Positions 5,739 through 6,930 of a stretch of 6,930 nt of DNA are shown piece after piece; the first letter of the stretch is position 1, and each line of letters opens with the position of its first letter. The DNA is from Dehalococcoidia bacterium UBA1332 (GTDB lineage Bacteria > Chloroflexota > Dehalococcoidia > Lucifugimonadales > Lucifugimonadaceae), in assembly GCA_002306745.1 (NCBI GenBank), contig DBSW01000157.1, forward strand, positions 14,428 through 21,357, read 5' to 3'. Made by a program: the position numbers and the translations under genes. The notes beneath the pieces are model-generated. The model saw nothing but the letters and a program-made list of their open reading frames with translations, was not told the origin of the DNA and did no database searches.

Positions 5739-6424
5739 AAGCTAGACTCCACGTGATCAACATAGTTCACGTACAAACGTTTTGCTCCCAAATGGCCTTG
5801 GCAACTAACGCGTTTTTTCAACTGGAAACCTGATATTTCTAGAAGATTTGCAACAGCACACATAGGCAATCCAACAACGTTCAAATAACAGCCATCGTAA
5901 CTCTCCACGCCATCAAAAGAAGAGTCTTGTATGCCATATCCACCTGCCTTGTCGAACGGTGCGCCTGTAGAAACGTAAGAAGAAATCAATTCACTATTCA
6001 AAATTTTTAAGTTGACTGACGTACGAACATGCGAGGTAAACATAAGACCTTCAGGATTTACAATAGCGACACCAGTAATAACTTCATGGGTCTGCCCACT
6101 TAAACGATTCAATATTTTGGACGCTTCTTTCGGTGATTCAGGTTTTCCAAGAATATCTTCTTCAAACAAAACGATCGTATCTGCTCCGAGCACATATTTA
6201 CGCCCATTAGACGCAGTTACTGCAGAGGCTTTAAATAAAGCCAGTTTCATAACAGCCTTATTGACATCTGCTGTGGTTTGAAGAATTCCGTTTTCGTAAA
6301 CATGCGAAGGTTGGATGGTCAGTGTAAAACCAGCTTCAGAAAGAATCTTAGCGCGCCTTGGAGAGGCACTGGCTAAAACTAAACTATTTGAGGATGAAAT
6401 AACCAAAGAAATCAGTCGTATCAC
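5735..6424 (-). CDS. maf: Maf-family nucleoside triphosphate pyrophosphatase (dTTP/UTP type)
   Basis: Maf proteins hydrolyse nucleoside triphosphates, including modified ones, to monophosphate and pyrophosphate, and are linked to house-cleaning and septum control. Visible motifs are LASASPRR (17-24), GADTIV with catalytic D82, GKP with K94, LSGQTHEVITGVA (108-120), Y150 with STGAPFDKAGGYGIQD (152-167) and NVVGLP (182-187). SPRR rather than SPYR, and the GYGIQ motif, point to the YhdE-like dTTP/UTP subgroup rather than the YceF m7GTP subgroup. The family ends near residue 198 here. A basic tail of about 31 residues follows, with one Cys, two His and two Tyr (from GFQLKKRVSCQGH on), and is unusual. 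The GTG start overlaps the previous stop by one base (TAGTG) and has no Shine-Dalgarno. About 12 residues precede the family start, so a later start is possible. Confidence 0.94.
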   Translation of the reverse strand: MIRLISLVISSSNSLVLASASPRRAKILSEAGFTLTIQPSHVYENGILQTTADVNKAVMKLALFKASAVTASNGRKYVLGADTIVLFEEDILGKPESPKEASKILNRLSGQTHEVITGVAIVNPEGLMFTSHVRTSVNLKILNSELISSYVSTGAPFDKAGGYGIQDSSFDGVESYDGCYLNVVGLPMCAVANLLEISGFQLKKRVSCQGHLGAKRLYVNYVDHVESSL

Positions 6425-6930
6425 TAGCGTAGAGATAACAAACCTAGGGCCTCTACATGTCGTGTCTGCGGGAACATATCTACCGGCCTAACTGTATCGA
6501 GCATATAAGTACCGTCATTACAAAGTAAATTAAGATCTCGAGCCATTGCTGAAGGTTCGCATGACACCATCAATACCTTTTTAGGTTTCAGCTTTTTCAC
6601 TGCGCCAAGAACATCTGGGTGGCAACCTATCCTCGGAGGATCAAGTAATAAAAGATCCACATCTTTGTGCCAATCAGTCAAAACATCCTCGGTTTTGCCT
6701 TCAATAAATTCCACATTATCTGCACCGTTCAGGTTTCCAATTGCATCTGCTACAGCTGAAGCCGATTCTTCGATTCCAAACACTTTTTTAACATACGGAG
6801 CAATTAACACCGCAAACACGCCAACACCACAGTAAGCGTCAATCATCACCTCTGTGCCTTGTAATTCGAGTAAATCTCTAACCTCGTCTACAGCATGTGA
6901 AAGTTGATCAGTGTTGACTTGGAAAAACGA
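6424..6930 (-). CDS. RlmD/RlmC/TrmA-family RNA m5U methyltransferase, 5' end outside window
   Basis: These enzymes use S-adenosylmethionine to methylate C5 of specific uridines in 23S rRNA or tRNA. The frame is open to the right edge, giving 168 visible codons; a GTG at 6849 is internal, not the start. Visible, numbering from the edge, are FFQVN at 2-6, the SAM-binding loop DAYCGVGVF at about 31-39, the acidic FGIEES strand end, LLLLDPPRIGC at about 93-103, the catalytic Cys124 in VSCEP with ARDL after it, and the general-base Glu160 in DMFPQTRHVE. All catalytic elements of the C-terminal domain are therefore intact. The TRAM domain and Fe-S cysteines that would separate RlmD, RlmC and TrmA lie outside the window, so the exact target cannot be given. 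It is the first gene seen of the coupled operon with maf, tatB and tatC. Confidence 0.93.
   Translation of the reverse strand, partial: SFFQVNTDQLSHAVDEVRDLLELQGTEVMIDAYCGVGVFAVLIAPYVKKVFGIEESASAVADAIGNLNGADNVEFIEGKTEDVLTDWHKDVDLLLLDPPRIGCHPDVLGAVKKLKPKKVLMVSCEPSAMARDLNLLCNDGTYMLDTVRPVDMFPQTRHVEALGLLSLR

Larger units (their letters stand above)
4525..6930 (-). other. Four-gene overlapping operon: m5U methyltransferase, maf, tatB, tatC
   Basis: All three junctions overlap: TAGTG at 6422-6426 (one base shared), ATGA at 5735-5738 and GTGA at 5247-5250. No room is left for internal terminators, and only tatB has a clear Shine-Dalgarno (GGAG). Co-transcription and coupled translation are therefore very likely. 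The promoter must lie to the right of the window. Confidence 0.85.

Noticed and set aside
6424..6849. The m5U methyltransferase as a complete 141-residue protein
   Set aside because: The frame continues to the window edge and encodes the family motif FFQVN upstream of 6849, so the gene is cut by the window, not short.

Overview
This window looks like ordinary bacterial chromosome carrying core housekeeping genes. It is moderately AT-rich and densely packed, with short gaps and overlapping genes. The best lineage guess is a Chloroflexota bacterium, perhaps a marine SAR202/Dehalococcoidia-like lineage. That guess rests mainly on the style of LexA: the helix-turn-helix sequence around SSTSVVSYNL, and the longer linker with a DTWS segment after the Ala-Gly cleavage site. 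It is made from memory of the family, not from a search, so it is moderate to low confidence. No phage, transposon, CRISPR, tRNA or rRNA signal was seen.

Left half, plus strand: a full-length RelA/SpoT-type (p)ppGpp synthetase/hydrolase is followed after 58 bp by ribosomal protein S20 (rpsT). After a further 14 bp comes an unrecognised, extremely histidine-rich 195-residue protein with a TTG start and a good ribosome-binding site. A 271-bp gap follows. Its right side holds a good promoter and a perfect 8-bp inverted repeat in front of lexA, which is the probable LexA autoregulatory site. After lexA, 139 bp further on, comes a tatA-type gene whose GTG start is supported by a well-spaced GGAG and by alignment to the family.

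Right half, minus strand: four genes are read leftward with no gaps. They are an rRNA/tRNA m5U methyltransferase of the RlmD/TrmA family (its 5' end lies off the window), maf (nucleotide pyrophosphatase), tatB and tatC. The junctions overlap by 1, 4 and 4 bases, so this is almost certainly one translationally coupled operon. It converges on tatA, with a 9-bp perfect hairpin between the two units.

How the genes fit together: the Tat translocase (TatA, TatB, TatC) is complete but split between two facing transcription units. Rel and S20 connect starvation signalling with ribosome supply, LexA controls the SOS response, and Maf and the m5U methyltransferase are maintenance enzymes. The His-rich protein is the only gene with no recognised role and is the main candidate for something undescribed. 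I saw no evidence of a large novel system.
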